Origin: Planctomycetota bacterium
Lineage (GTDB): Bacteria > Planctomycetota > UBA1135 > GCA-002686595
DNA: 54,315 bases
Assembly (NCBI GenBank): GCA_016795245.1
Contig: JAEUIA010000106.1
Location: 1-54,315 of the forward strand
Direction of reading: 5' to 3'
Part shown: in pieces, positions 8,327-16,743 of the stretch
Layout: each line of letters opens with the position of its first letter
How positions within the stretch are numbered: position 1 is the first letter of the stretch
The notes under the pieces: model-generated
Told to the model about the DNA's origin: nothing
Seen by the model: the letters and a program-made list of their open reading frames with translations, nothing else
The model's database searches: none
Translations under genes and position numbers: made by a program

Positions 8327-9345
8327 GCGCGTGAAACGGAACGCGCCAAGACACGGCGCGCGGCGGTGGTGACGCGCTCGACCGGGATGTCCTCCATGCA
8401 GCGGTGATGGCCTAGCGGACAGACGCGCTCTAGACACGGCGAACAGTCCAGATCCTCGACGCGCACGATCTCGGCGTGCTCCAGCGAACTGGCCGTCAAC
8501 TCCGGGAAATTCGGCCCCATGATCGACACGCACGGGATGTCGAAAGCAGCCGCGAACCAGCGCGGGCCTGAATCGCCGACCAGGAGCAGGCGCGCGCCGC
8601 GCACCAGCGCTTTCAAGCCCTCCAGATCGCGCGCTTCACGCGCCAGCGACACCACGTCGCTCGTAGCCGCGTCGGCCACCGCGTCCATCAAGGCTTCTTC
8701 GCCCGGTCCGCCGGTCACGACTCCGCGCCAGCCGAATTCCCGGTGCAATTCGTCCAGCGCCTCGGCGAAGCGCGCCGGCCGCCACAATTTGGCCGCACCG
8801 AACGCGGCGCCCGGACAGCACACGACGTAGCCGGCGTCTGGTGCGATGCCCAGATTTGCGAGGCGCTCGCTCTCGCGTGCGACGATTTCCTCGCGCACGG
8901 CGAGGCGCGGATGCAGGTCGGGCACGAGGACACCCAACAGACCCGCGACATCGCGCAACAGATGCGCGGTCGGAATCGGCGCGCGCCGTCCGCCGATCGT
9001 CGGCGGCACGACGCAGTGCGTCAGCAGGAAGCGGCGCCCCGACAACGCTGCGCCGGCGCGGATCTTCACGCCCGCGCGCCGCGCACGCCACGCGGCTCCG
9101 AACGAGTTGGTGAGCAACAGCACCGCATCCGGGCTCAACGCGCGATAGGCGTCGATCTCCTCGGCATCGCTTCCGATCGGCCGGACCGACGCGGCGCACG
9201 GCCCGTCGTTGAGAATCGACGCGAGGTGCTTGCGCACGATGATGGTGACCGATTCGAAACGCCTGTCTTTCAAGGCGTTTTCGCACACGGGCGTCGCCAT
9301 CACGAGATCGCCGACCCAGTTCGGTGCACGGATCGCGAGCTTCAT
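8323..9345 (-). CDS. Glycosyltransferase family 9, WaaF-like heptosyltransferase
   Basis: A 340-aa GT9 protein with the typical opening MKLAIRAPNWVGDLVMATP, which closely resembles heptosyltransferase II (WaaF) openings. It has the C-terminal donor motif VGDSGPRWFAAAFDIPCVSIMGPNFPE and a Cys cluster CSPCLERVCPLGHHRCM. It should transfer heptose from ADP-L-glycero-D-manno-heptose to the growing LPS core. It overlaps the WaaP-like kinase gene upstream and the second GT9 gene downstream by 4 bp each. All three are therefore probably made from one message in fixed ratio. ADP-heptose could come from the hldE or split rfaE genes elsewhere in this window. Confidence 0.92.
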   Translation of the reverse strand: MKLAIRAPNWVGDLVMATPVCENALKDRRFESVTIIVRKHLASILNDGPCAASVRPIGSDAEEIDAYRALSPDAVLLLTNSFGAAWRARRAGVKIRAGAALSGRRFLLTHCVVPPTIGGRRAPIPTAHLLRDVAGLLGVLVPDLHPRLAVREEIVARESERLANLGIAPDAGYVVCCPGAAFGAAKLWRPARFAEALDELHREFGWRGVVTGGPGEEALMDAVADAATSDVVSLAREARDLEGLKALVRGARLLLVGDSGPRWFAAAFDIPCVSIMGPNFPELTASSLEHAEIVRVEDLDCSPCLERVCPLGHHRCMEDIPVERVTTAARRVLARSVSRA

Positions 9346-10091
9346 GGCGCTGCGGCCCCGACACTAGCCCGCTCGTCGCGCGGCACGTGGGTCGCGATGC
9401 GCCGCGCCTTGCGCACGATCGCCCGCAACCAGCGTCGGCGCGCCCCACGCGCGACGATGCCGCGCGCGGTGAGCCAGCGCGCGAGGAACTCCAGGCGCTC
9501 GCGCACCGTGACGTTCGCAGGCGTCGAATGCAGCAAGCTCGCGAGGTCTTTGACGTACCACCGCGTACGCCACCGCCGCGCGCGCCGCACGCGGCCCACG
9601 TCGATCAGGATCAGCGCGCCGTCCGAACTGCGCTGCAGCACGTGCTGCAGGTACAGATCGCGATGGATGAAGCCGTGTGCGTGCAGACGAATCACGATCT
9701 CGATCAGCTCGCGCGCCAGTTCACGCCGCGCGGGCTGCGGCGCCCCAGCCAGTAGATCGCGCAAGGTCGCCGTGTGCTCGATGCGCTCCATCAGGCAGAC
9801 CGACACGCGCTCGCCGCCGCGCCGGATCTCGGCCCAAGCCAGCGCGCGCGGGACTGGAACTCCGCACGCGGAAAGCTCCAGGAGATTCTGGTGCTCGCGC
9901 TCCCCCGCCGAACGCACCCTGAACCAGGGCCACAATCCGCCGCGGGCGCGTTCGATCGTGCGCTTCCCGATTTGATCCGCGCCCCAGACGAAGGTCTCCC
10001 GGCCCTGGGTCCGCCGCAGGAACCGGGCCGGCTCGCTTTGCAGACAAGCGCGTGCCGAGAGGGCCGCGTCCGGTGCGTCTGTGATCGCCAC
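9342..10091 (-). CDS. LPS core kinase (WaaP/KdkA-like)
   Basis: A 249-aa protein with the minimal kinase fold of Kdo/heptose kinases. Likely ATP-binding Lys43 lies in QIGKRTIERARGG, the catalytic loop is FIHRDLYLQHVL (His143-Arg144-Asp145) and the metal-binding Asp164 is in LILIDVGRV. It probably phosphorylates an inner-core sugar, which fits its translational coupling to two heptosyltransferase genes. The start is GTG 10091, with a TAGGAT hexamer 7 bp upstream and no Shine-Dalgarno, so the mRNA may be leaderless. The Arg-rich C-terminus is consistent with membrane-surface association. Confidence 0.88.
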   Translation of the reverse strand: MAITDAPDAALSARACLQSEPARFLRRTQGRETFVWGADQIGKRTIERARGGLWPWFRVRSAGEREHQNLLELSACGVPVPRALAWAEIRRGGERVSVCLMERIEHTATLRDLLAGAPQPARRELARELIEIVIRLHAHGFIHRDLYLQHVLQRSSDGALILIDVGRVRRARRWRTRWYVKDLASLLHSTPANVTVRERLEFLARWLTARGIVARGARRRWLRAIVRKARRIATHVPRDERASVGAAAP

Positions 10092-10098
10092 GAGCGGG

Positions 10099-10104
10099 AT
10101 CCTA
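10099..10104 (-). promoter_or_regulatory. Putative -10 element of the LPS-core operon
   Basis: On the minus strand this reads TAGGAT, seven bases before the GTG start of the WaaP-like kinase. The same TAnnnT-to-start spacing recurs at several other genes here. No convincing -35 box is visible. Confidence 0.35.
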
Positions 10105-10292
10105 GCAGTCGCACGAGGGGCCCCCTCGCAAGAGATCGCTCTTGCCCCTAGACTCGTTGGCCCTCATGGTCGGGGACGTCGCGAGGTCGACGCTTCCGGC
10201 CGCGGGGAACCTCACACCAGCCCCTGCCTCCCCTGCCGGGCCGCGACCTCGCCGGATCCTTCCGGAACGCGCCACGGAACACGAAGAAAACC

Positions 10293-11582
10293 ATGTCTCA
10301 AGCCTCTGCCGCCGTGGCCACGCAGTCGCTCGCCGACGAGTTCAACCCGTTCCTCTCGATGGCGCAGCTGTTCAATACGGCTGCCGACCACCTGGGATTG
10401 GACGGCGGCTTGCGCGAAGTCCTCCACCGCCCCGACCGCGAGATGACGATCGCGATCCCGATCCAGATGGACGACGGGTCGATGCGCGTCTTCACCGGAT
10501 ACCGCGTGCAACACAACTTCTCGCGCGGTCCGTGCAAAGGCGGCATTCGTTACGCGCCAGACGTGAACATCGACGAGGTGCGCGCGCTGGCGGCGTGGAT
10601 GACGTGGAAGTGCGCGGTCGTGGACGTCCCCTTCGGCGGCGGCAAAGGCGGCGTGATCTGCGATCCGCGCAACCTGTCGCAATCCGAACTGGAGCGCATC
10701 ACGCGCCGGTACACGGCCGGGATCATGGACATCCTGGGGCCGGACCGCGACGTGCCCGCGCCCGACATCAACACGAACGAGCAGACCATGGCGTGGTTGA
10801 TGGACACGTACTCGATGCACGTGCGCAAGACGACCACCGCCGTCGTGACCGGCAAGCCGATCGCGCTGGGCGGATCGCGCGGTCGCACGGAAGCCACCGG
10901 TCGCGGCGTGATGATCATCGCGCGCGAGGCCATGAAGAAGCTCGGCCTGCGCCCGCAGGACGCGCGCGTCGTCGTGCAAGGCGCCGGCAACGTCGGCGGC
11001 ATCGGCGCGATGTTGATGCACCGCGAGGGCTACAAGATCGTCAGCATCAGCGACCAGTACAGCGCGATCTACAACGAGCACGGCCTCGACATGCCGGCGG
11101 TGCTCGCGCATGTGAAGAAGACCGGGCGCCTGGAAGGCTTCAAGGAAGCCACCGACATCAAGAACAACAACGACACGCTCGAATTGCCGTGCGAGGTCAT
11201 GGTTCCGGCGGCGACCGAGAACCAGATCACGTCGAAGAACGTCGAGCGCCTGAAGACCAGGCTGATCGTCGAAGGCGCGAACGGGCCGTGCACGGCGAAA
11301 GCCAGCCAGATCCTCGATGAAAAGGGCGTTTTGGTCGTGCCGGACATCCTCGCCAACGCGGGCGGAGTGACGGTCTCCTACTTCGAGTGGGTGCAGGACC
11401 GCATGGGTTACTTCTGGACCGAAGAGCGCGTGAACAATTCGCTCGAGGCGGTCATGGTCAAGGCCTTCGCCGACGTCGCCGCCGTGGCGGAGAAGCACAA
11501 GGTGTCGATGCGCATCGCGGCCTACATCCTGGCGATCGACCGTGTCGCGACGGTGTACCGCCTGCGGGGAGTCTTCGCGTGA
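10293..11582 (+). CDS. gdhA: Glu/Leu/Phe/Val dehydrogenase, catalytic glutamate dehydrogenase
   Basis: A 429-aa amino acid dehydrogenase, most likely NAD(P)-dependent glutamate dehydrogenase interconverting glutamate with 2-oxoglutarate and ammonia. All key residues are present: Lys82 (GPCKGGIRY), Lys106 (MTWKCA), catalytic Lys118 (FGGGKGG) and Asp158 (PAPDINT). The Rossmann motif is [10 protein letters not shown] (228-236). The length is normal for the hexameric class. It overlaps the next gene, a divergent paralogue, by 4 bp (GTGA), so the two are translationally coupled. A purine-rich GAAGAAAA lies just before the ATG as a weak ribosome-binding site. Confidence 0.94.
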   Translation: MSQASAAVATQSLADEFNPFLSMAQLFNTAADHLGLDGGLREVLHRPDREMTIAIPIQMDDGSMRVFTGYRVQHNFSRGPCKGGIRYAPDVNIDEVRALAAWMTWKCAVVDVPFGGGKGGVICDPRNLSQSELERITRRYTAGIMDILGPDRDVPAPDINTNEQTMAWLMDTYSMHVRKTTTAVVTGKPIALGGSRGRTEATGRGVMIIAREAMKKLGLRPQDARVVVQGAGNVGGIGAMLMHREGYKIVSISDQYSAIYNEHGLDMPAVLAHVKKTGRLEGFKEATDIKNNNDTLELPCEVMVPAATENQITSKNVERLKTRLIVEGANGPCTAKASQILDEKGVLVVPDILANAGGVTVSYFEWVQDRMGYFWTEERVNNSLEAVMVKAFADVAAVAEKHKVSMRIAAYILAIDRVATVYRLRGVFA

Positions 11583-12892
11583 TCTCCGAGAGCGAAATCC
11601 AAGGCGTCGACTACTACGACCTCGCGCCGAACATCCAGTCGATCGAAGACGAGAATCCGTTCTCGACGATGATGTCGAGCTTCGACGAAGCCGCCGACAA
11701 GCTGGGACTCGATCCGGATCTGTACGCGATCCTGCGCAAGCCCGACCGCGAAGTGCAGATCTCGGTGCCCGTGCGCCTCGACGACGGCACCCTGACGGTG
11801 TTCGAAGGCTTTCGCGTGCAGCACAACTCCGGTTTGGGCCCGTACTTCGGCCCGCTGCGTGTGCAGGCCGGGATCAAGATGGACGACCTGCGCGCGTTGG
11901 CCGCCTGGATGACGTGGAAGTGCTCCGTGTTAAACATTCCGTTCGGCGGATCAGCCGGCGGCGTGCGCATGGCGCCGTCGCGCCACAGCCGCGGCGAAGT
12001 CGAGCGCGCGGTGCGCCGCTACGTCTCGGGCTTGATGCAGGACATCGGTCCCGATCGCGACATCTTCTCCAGCGACGTCGCCACCGACGAGAACATCATG
12101 GCGTGGGTCATGGACACGGTGTCGATGCACACGCGCTACACGGAAAACGCGGTCGTGTGCGGCAAGCCGATGACCTTGTGCGGATCGTACGGCCACGTCG
12201 ATTCGGTGGCGCAAGGCATGCGTATGGTGCTCGGCCCGGCGATGGATTTCACGGGGCTGCCGCGCAAGGGTGCGCGCATCATCATCCAGGGCTCGGGCGT
12301 GCGCGGCGGCAGTCTGGCGCGCATGTTGTCCGAGGAGGGCTACAAGATCGTCGCGCTGTCCGACCTGCACGGCGCGTTCTACAACGAGCGCGGCCTCGAC
12401 GTGCCTGCGCTGCTGCAGCATCGCGCCGAGACGGGCTCGCTGCGCGGCGCCAAGGGTTCGTTCGACCGCATCACGAACGAGCAGATGCTCGTGCGCGATT
12501 GCGACGTGCTGATCCCCTGCGCCGTCGCCGGCACGATCCACCTGCGCCTGGCGCGCGACATCAAGGCCAAACTGATCGTCGAAGGTGCGCACGGCGCCAT
12601 CAGCTCGCGCGCCGAGCGCGTGCTAGCCGAGCGCAGCGTGCGCATCGTCCCCGACATCCTCGCCACGGGCGGCGGTGCGGTCGTGAACTACTTCGAGTGG
12701 GTGCAGAATCGCGCCGGCTACTCGTGGTCGGCTCCGACCGTGCAGGAGCGCTTGCAACGCTTCATGAGCGACGCCTGGAAGGAAGTCGAGACGCTCGCGA
12801 AGGAGCAGAACGTGCGCTTGCGCATGGCCGCTCACATGCTCGCGGTGCGACGCGTCGGCAAGGCGGACAGTTTGCGCGGCGTGTACGCCTGA
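11579..12892 (+). CDS. Glutamate dehydrogenase-like protein lacking catalytic residues (probable regulatory subunit)
   Basis: A 437-aa full-length GDH homologue with an altered active site. Aligned to the preceding protein, Lys82 becomes Phe90 (GPYFGPLRV), catalytic Lys118 becomes Ala126 (FGGSAGG) and the nucleotide motif GAGNVGG becomes GSGVRGG. Lys114 and Asp166 remain. The fold-defining segments are kept ([38 protein letters not shown]). The start is GTG 11579, which overlaps the upstream TGA. The intact length suggests selection for a structural or regulatory role in a hetero-oligomer, as known for the Thermus thermophilus GdhA/GdhB pair. A different substrate is the alternative. There is no frameshift, so it is not an ordinary pseudogene. 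Confidence 0.9.
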   Translation: MISESEIQGVDYYDLAPNIQSIEDENPFSTMMSSFDEAADKLGLDPDLYAILRKPDREVQISVPVRLDDGTLTVFEGFRVQHNSGLGPYFGPLRVQAGIKMDDLRALAAWMTWKCSVLNIPFGGSAGGVRMAPSRHSRGEVERAVRRYVSGLMQDIGPDRDIFSSDVATDENIMAWVMDTVSMHTRYTENAVVCGKPMTLCGSYGHVDSVAQGMRMVLGPAMDFTGLPRKGARIIIQGSGVRGGSLARMLSEEGYKIVALSDLHGAFYNERGLDVPALLQHRAETGSLRGAKGSFDRITNEQMLVRDCDVLIPCAVAGTIHLRLARDIKAKLIVEGAHGAISSRAERVLAERSVRIVPDILATGGGAVVNYFEWVQNRAGYSWSAPTVQERLQRFMSDAWKEVETLAKEQNVRLRMAAHMLAVRRVGKADSLRGVYA

Positions 12893-12936
12893 CCCGGTTC
12901 GGCACGTGCGCTTGAATGACCGCAATTCAGCCGCTT

Positions 12937-13812
12937 TCATTTCGATTTCTCCTTGGTCGTGGCTCCAGATCGGTCCGCGAGCGCGCGCACCGACCACAGA
13001 TCCAACGCGAAGCGTCCGGCCGCGAACAACAGTGCGAATCCGACCAGATAGCGCGCGGAGTTCGTGATGCTCGGAATGTGCACCAGCCGGATGCCCAGCA
13101 CGCCGCCTGCGACGGCACCGAGCGCCAACCAGCCGGACGTCGCGGTGCGCAACGAGCCGTCGCGCTTGTACAGCAACACCGACTGGCACGACGTGAACAT
13201 CGACATCGCCATGCTGCACGCGCGCGCGCCGAGGTAGCCTAGATCGGGGACGCCGTAGACGAGTCCGGGCACGGCAACGAGTCCGCCGCCGATTCCGAGC
13301 AGCGGCGCGACGAAGCCCGCGACGAACCCGATCGCGAGGACGGCGCACCATTGCCCGACGCTCAAGGCGGCGGCTGAACCCAGGACGACGGCGGAGTCCT
13401 TGAAATGCGTGTCGAGCAGGACCTCGAGGGCGACTAGCGTCAACAGCACGGCGAACACGAACTTGAGCGTGCGCACCGGCATCTGCTTGGCGGCGCGGTA
13501 CCCGAGGCGCGTGCCGACGAAGCTCGTCACGATCAGCGCCGCCGTCACGGCGAAATCGAGCTTCGATTCGGGATGCAAGAACTCGGCGACAGTCGCGCTC
13601 GTCGTCGAAGCCACGACCAGCACCAGCGAATTCGCGACCGCGACGCCGAGCGGCATCTTCCACACGTAGTGGAACAGCGGCACCGCGAACACGCCGCCGC
13701 CGATCCCGCACAACGTGCTGTAGGTCCCGAGCACGACGCCGAGCACGACCAGGATCAGCTTCTGCGCGAAGCTCGGCCGCTGCAGCGGATCGTGTTCGCG
13801 AATCGCCGTCAC
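12937..13812 (-). CDS. TSUP-family (TauE/SafE) membrane permease
   Basis: A 291-aa integral membrane protein with about eight hydrophobic segments and the two family repeats, each opening with a Gly-rich signature: GTYSTLCGIGGGVFAVPLF near the N-terminus and PLLGIGGGLVAVPGLVYG in the middle. Members export or import sulfite, sulfoacetate or other small organosulfur anions; the substrate cannot be predicted here. The GTG start at 13812 overlaps the stop of the nucleotidyltransferase gene (GTGA), coupling it to the split heptose genes, an unusual partnership. It converges with the GDH pair, leaving 44 bp between the stops. Confidence 0.92.
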   Translation of the reverse strand: MTAIREHDPLQRPSFAQKLILVVLGVVLGTYSTLCGIGGGVFAVPLFHYVWKMPLGVAVANSLVLVVASTTSATVAEFLHPESKLDFAVTAALIVTSFVGTRLGYRAAKQMPVRTLKFVFAVLLTLVALEVLLDTHFKDSAVVLGSAAALSVGQWCAVLAIGFVAGFVAPLLGIGGGLVAVPGLVYGVPDLGYLGARACSMAMSMFTSCQSVLLYKRDGSLRTATSGWLALGAVAGGVLGIRLVHIPSITNSARYLVGFALLFAAGRFALDLWSVRALADRSGATTKEKSK

Positions 13813-14315
13813 CCGCGCGGCTCCGCGCCGCGACCCGCGAGCAGCGCCGTGCTCGAGCGCGTCTTCGGATCGCCGCAGATCGCGATCTCGATGCCCAGTT
13901 CGCGATCGACTTCGCGCTCGGGCACGGTTTCGCGCGTGTAGTCGGTGCCTTTCGCATGCACATCGGGTTGGATCGCGCGCAGCGTGGCTTCGAGCGTGGC
14001 TTCACCGAAGGCTGTGACCAGATCGACGCAGCGCAGCGCCCGCACGAGTTCCGCGCGCTCCGCGAGCGGCACGAGCGGTCGGCCTGCGCCCTTCAGGGCG
14101 CGCACCGATTCGTCGGTGTTGAGCGCCACGATCAGGAAATCGCCCTGCGCCTTCGCATCGGCCAGGTAGCGCACGTGTCCGACGTGCAACAGATCGAAGC
14201 AGCCGTTCGCGAGCACGACGCGCCGCACCAATCCCTTGCCGCGCAACTCGTCGACGAGCGCCGCGACTTGCGCGCGGTCGAGCGGCGGAACTGCGGGTGA
14301 ATCGCCGACGTCCAT
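13809..14315 (-). CDS. rfaE2: RfaE domain II-type heptose-1-phosphate adenylyltransferase (stand-alone)
   Basis: A 168-aa cytidylyltransferase-fold protein with the nucleotide-binding motif ANGCFDLLHVGHVRYL (HxGH), the segment LNTDESVRALKGAGRP and KGTDYT, all typical of the C-terminal half of HldE. It should adenylylate heptose-1-phosphate to give ADP-heptose. ATG 14315 shares one base with the stop of the upstream kinase gene (TGATG). A long open frame continues upstream in this frame, but that stretch is antisense-like and Arg-rich and belongs to the kinase gene in another frame. A fused HldE is also encoded at 36107-37573, so this half is either redundant or serves a different heptose. Confidence 0.9.
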   Translation of the reverse strand: MDVGDSPAVPPLDRAQVAALVDELRGKGLVRRVVLANGCFDLLHVGHVRYLADAKAQGDFLIVALNTDESVRALKGAGRPLVPLAERAELVRALRCVDLVTAFGEATLEATLRAIQPDVHAKGTDYTRETVPEREVDRELGIEIAICGDPKTRSSTALLAGRGAEPRG

Positions 14316-15337
14316 CAGGCGAATTCGGGTCGCGACAAACGCACGGCGGCGGGTGCCGCGACCAGGGCCGAAGCCAGTTCTTGCGGGCGGCACGCGGCAG
14401 CACCCTTCTCCATCACGACGACGCCCGCCGCGGCGTTGGCGAGCACCATCGCCTGGGCCGGATCGAGTTCGGCCGCGAGCGCGAGCGCGAACACGGCCGC
14501 GACCGTGTCCCCCGCTCCGCACACGTCGGTCACTTCGCCGCTGCCCGAAGCTTCGACTGCGACGCCCTCTTCGGGCAGTCCTTCGCCGAACAATGCCATG
14601 CCCAGATTCCCGCGCGTCACGAGCAACCAGCGCGGCCTGGCGCGTTCCAGCAGCTCCTGCGCCGCTCGACGAATCTCGCGCACGTCGTCGAGCTTGCGTT
14701 CGTCGCTGCGCGTGAAGCGCGCGAGTTCGCCGACGTTGGGCGTGATCGCCGTCAAGCCGACGAAGTGTTCGATGCCGGTGCGCGGATCGAGCACGACCAG
14801 CACGCCCGCGCGCGCGAGTTCCGCGCACGCCGCGCCGACCTCGGCCCCCACCAGTCCGTAGGCGTAGTCCGAGACCACGACCGCATCGACCTGACCGCGC
14901 AGCGCGCGCACGCGCTCCGCCAGTTTCTCGCGCACGCTCGCGTCGACCGGCCCGTCGGGTTCGCGGTCGATGCGCAACACCTGGTGCGGATTGCGGCGCG
15001 CTTCGGCCGCCAGGATGCGCGTCTTGGTCGGCGTGGACCAGCGCTCCACCGACGCCAGATCGACCGTGTCGATGCCGCCGCCCTCGAGGATGCGCACGAG
15101 TTCGCGTCCGCTGGCGTCGCGCCCGACCGCGCCGATCATCGTGACGTGCGCACCGAGCGAGCGCAGGTTGCGCGCCACGTTCGCCGCTCCACCGGCGCCG
15201 ATCGATTCGGACATGTGACGCAACACCATCACCGGTGCTTCGCGCGAAAGCCGCGTCGGTTGCGCGTGCAGCCAGTGATCGGCGATCAGGTCGCCGACGA
15301 CGGCGACCTTGAGCTTCGAGAAATCGGGACAACGCAT
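14315..15337 (-). CDS. rfaE1: RfaE domain I-type sugar-phosphate kinase (PfkB family, stand-alone)
   Basis: A 340-aa ribokinase/PfkB-family kinase matching the N-terminal half of HldE, predicted to phosphorylate heptose-7-phosphate at C1. Motifs are VVGDLIADHWLHAQPTRLSREAPVMVL, shortened here to its key elements GDLIxD and SREAP, then GAGGAANVARNL, DxxTP-like TPTKTRILA, and the catalytic CGAGDTV near the C-terminus, where Asp is the base. I chose ATG 15337 (MRCPDFSKL) rather than an in-frame start 72 bp upstream, because family proteins begin close to the VVGD strand. It forms a three-gene overlapping unit with rfaE2 and the TSUP permease. Confidence 0.9.
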   Translation of the reverse strand: MRCPDFSKLKVAVVGDLIADHWLHAQPTRLSREAPVMVLRHMSESIGAGGAANVARNLRSLGAHVTMIGAVGRDASGRELVRILEGGGIDTVDLASVERWSTPTKTRILAAEARRNPHQVLRIDREPDGPVDASVREKLAERVRALRGQVDAVVVSDYAYGLVGAEVGAACAELARAGVLVVLDPRTGIEHFVGLTAITPNVGELARFTRSDERKLDDVREIRRAAQELLERARPRWLLVTRGNLGMALFGEGLPEEGVAVEASGSGEVTDVCGAGDTVAAVFALALAAELDPAQAMVLANAAAGVVVMEKGAAACRPQELASALVAAPAAVRLSRPEFA

Positions 15338-15534
15338 GCGCACGTCTTGTGGGGGCGCGGCGGCCCGCGCGAAGGGGGTCAAAGTAACTGTCCAGAGCAC
15401 ACGAAGCACCGCGGACGCCGCAACTCGTGCCTCCGAGCGGGCGCGGAAGGATCCTGCTCGGGGCCCCCAACCCTACCCCCGGACCGCGAAGACCCCCTCT
15501 GGGAGGGCTACAGGGCTGATTTTTTCGCACCCTG

Positions 15535-15540
15535 TATAGT
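15535..15540 (+). promoter_or_regulatory. Putative -10 element for the DUF4143 ATPase
   Basis: TATAGT matches the sigma70 -10 consensus at five of six positions and lies in an unusually AT-rich stretch (15517-15570) 32 bp before ATG 15573. No clear -35 box lies at the proper distance. Confidence 0.35.
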
Positions 15541-15572
15541 CAGCGAGCAGAATTGCCGTAATATTGATCGCG

Positions 15573-16730
15573 ATGTATACAAGGCTGTTGCCCCTCCCCG
15601 AGCGCACGTTCTTCCTGTTCGGGCCGCGCGGGACCGGCAAGACGACCTGGCTGCGCGCGCAACTGCCCAAGGCCATGTGGTTCGACCTGCTGCGCACGCA
15701 AGAGTACCTCGCACTCCTGCGCGACCCCGCGCACTTGCGCATGCAAGTGGAAGCACTGCCGAAGGGCAGTTGGGTGGTCGTCGACGAGGTCCAGCGGATT
15801 CCCGCGCTCCTCGACGAGGTGCACAGCCTCATCGCGGACCACGGCACGCGCTACCGCTTCGCGCTCTCGGGCTCGAGCGCGCGCAAGCTGAGACGGATGG
15901 ACACGAACCTGCTGGCAGGTCGCGCCATCCAGCGCCAGTTCTTCCCGCTCACCAGCGCAGAGTTGGACTATCGCTTCGACGTCGACGACCTGCTTGCGTT
16001 CGGTTCACTGCCCGGCGTTCGATCCGAACCCGAACACGCCGTCGACATCCTTGAAGCCTACGTTGGCACGTACCTCCAGCAGGAGATTCGACAGGAAGCC
16101 CTGGTGAAGGATCTACAATCGTTCGCGCGCTTCCTCGACATCGCCTCCCTCATGAACGGTGAAGTCGTGAACGTATCAGCGATCGCGCGCGATGCGGGTG
16201 TGGCACGGCCGACGGTGCAGCGCTACTTCGACACGTTGGTGGACACGCTCATCGGCGCGTGGTTGCCGGCCTGGCGACCGCGGCGCAAGGTCAAGGAGGT
16301 CGCGCATCCCAAGTTCTTCCTGTTCGACACGGGAGTTGCGCGAGCCCTGCAACGACGGTTGCGAGATCCCATCGAGGGTGCCGAGCGCGGACACTTGCTG
16401 GAGACACTCGTCTTCCACGAATTGCGCGCCGCGATCTCCATACAGAATATCGGCGGCGACCTGGCCTACTGGCGCACGCCCACGAAGAGCGAAGTCGACT
16501 TCGTGTGGTCGCGCGGGAAAACCGTTGTCGGTATCGAAGTCAAGGCCAGTACGACCTGGCGCCCGGAGTTCGGGAACGCGGTTCAAGAAATGCTGGCCGA
16601 GGGATTGGTCCAAAGCGGATTCGGCGTCTACTTGGGTCGCGAACCGCTGCGAACGAAAGGTCTGGACGTACTTCCGTTGGAGGACTTCTTGAGGCGCCTG
16701 CACAACGGAGAGGTGCTGGCGAGGAGCTGA
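15573..16730 (+). CDS. AAA+ ATPase with C-terminal DUF4143 domain
   Basis: A 385-aa protein of the AAA_14/DUF4143 family. Walker A is GPRGTGKT (17-24), Walker B is VVVDEVQRI (68-76) and the sensor segment is LSGSSARKLRR (99-108). The C-terminal half contains the restriction-endonuclease-like pattern ETLVFHEL, then YWRTPTKSEVDFV and VVGIEVKAS, i.e. the E..D-ExK layout of a PD-(D/E)XK nuclease fold. The family is widespread and patchily distributed, with no settled function. The gene is monocistronic, preceded by the only notably AT-rich leader in this region, and ends 13 bp from a convergent gene. It reads like an accessory acquisition, which is inference. Confidence 0.9.
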   Translation: MYTRLLPLPERTFFLFGPRGTGKTTWLRAQLPKAMWFDLLRTQEYLALLRDPAHLRMQVEALPKGSWVVVDEVQRIPALLDEVHSLIADHGTRYRFALSGSSARKLRRMDTNLLAGRAIQRQFFPLTSAELDYRFDVDDLLAFGSLPGVRSEPEHAVDILEAYVGTYLQQEIRQEALVKDLQSFARFLDIASLMNGEVVNVSAIARDAGVARPTVQRYFDTLVDTLIGAWLPAWRPRRKVKEVAHPKFFLFDTGVARALQRRLRDPIEGAERGHLLETLVFHELRAAISIQNIGGDLAYWRTPTKSEVDFVWSRGKTVVGIEVKASTTWRPEFGNAVQEMLAEGLVQSGFGVYLGREPLRTKGLDVLPLEDFLRRLHNGEVLARS

Positions 16731-16743
16731 CGCGAGCGCTGAT

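Noticed and set aside
11579..12892. Pseudogene status for the second GDH-like gene
   Set aside because: It is full-length, in frame, translationally coupled and conserved in its structural motifs; only catalytic residues are lost, which fits a regulatory subunit better.
13809..15530. A single 573-codon minus-strand frame suggesting a longer nucleotidyltransferase or a frameshifted HldE
   Set aside because: Only the last 168 codons look like RfaE domain II. The upstream part overlaps the intact kinase gene in another frame, and the two genes join cleanly at TGATG.
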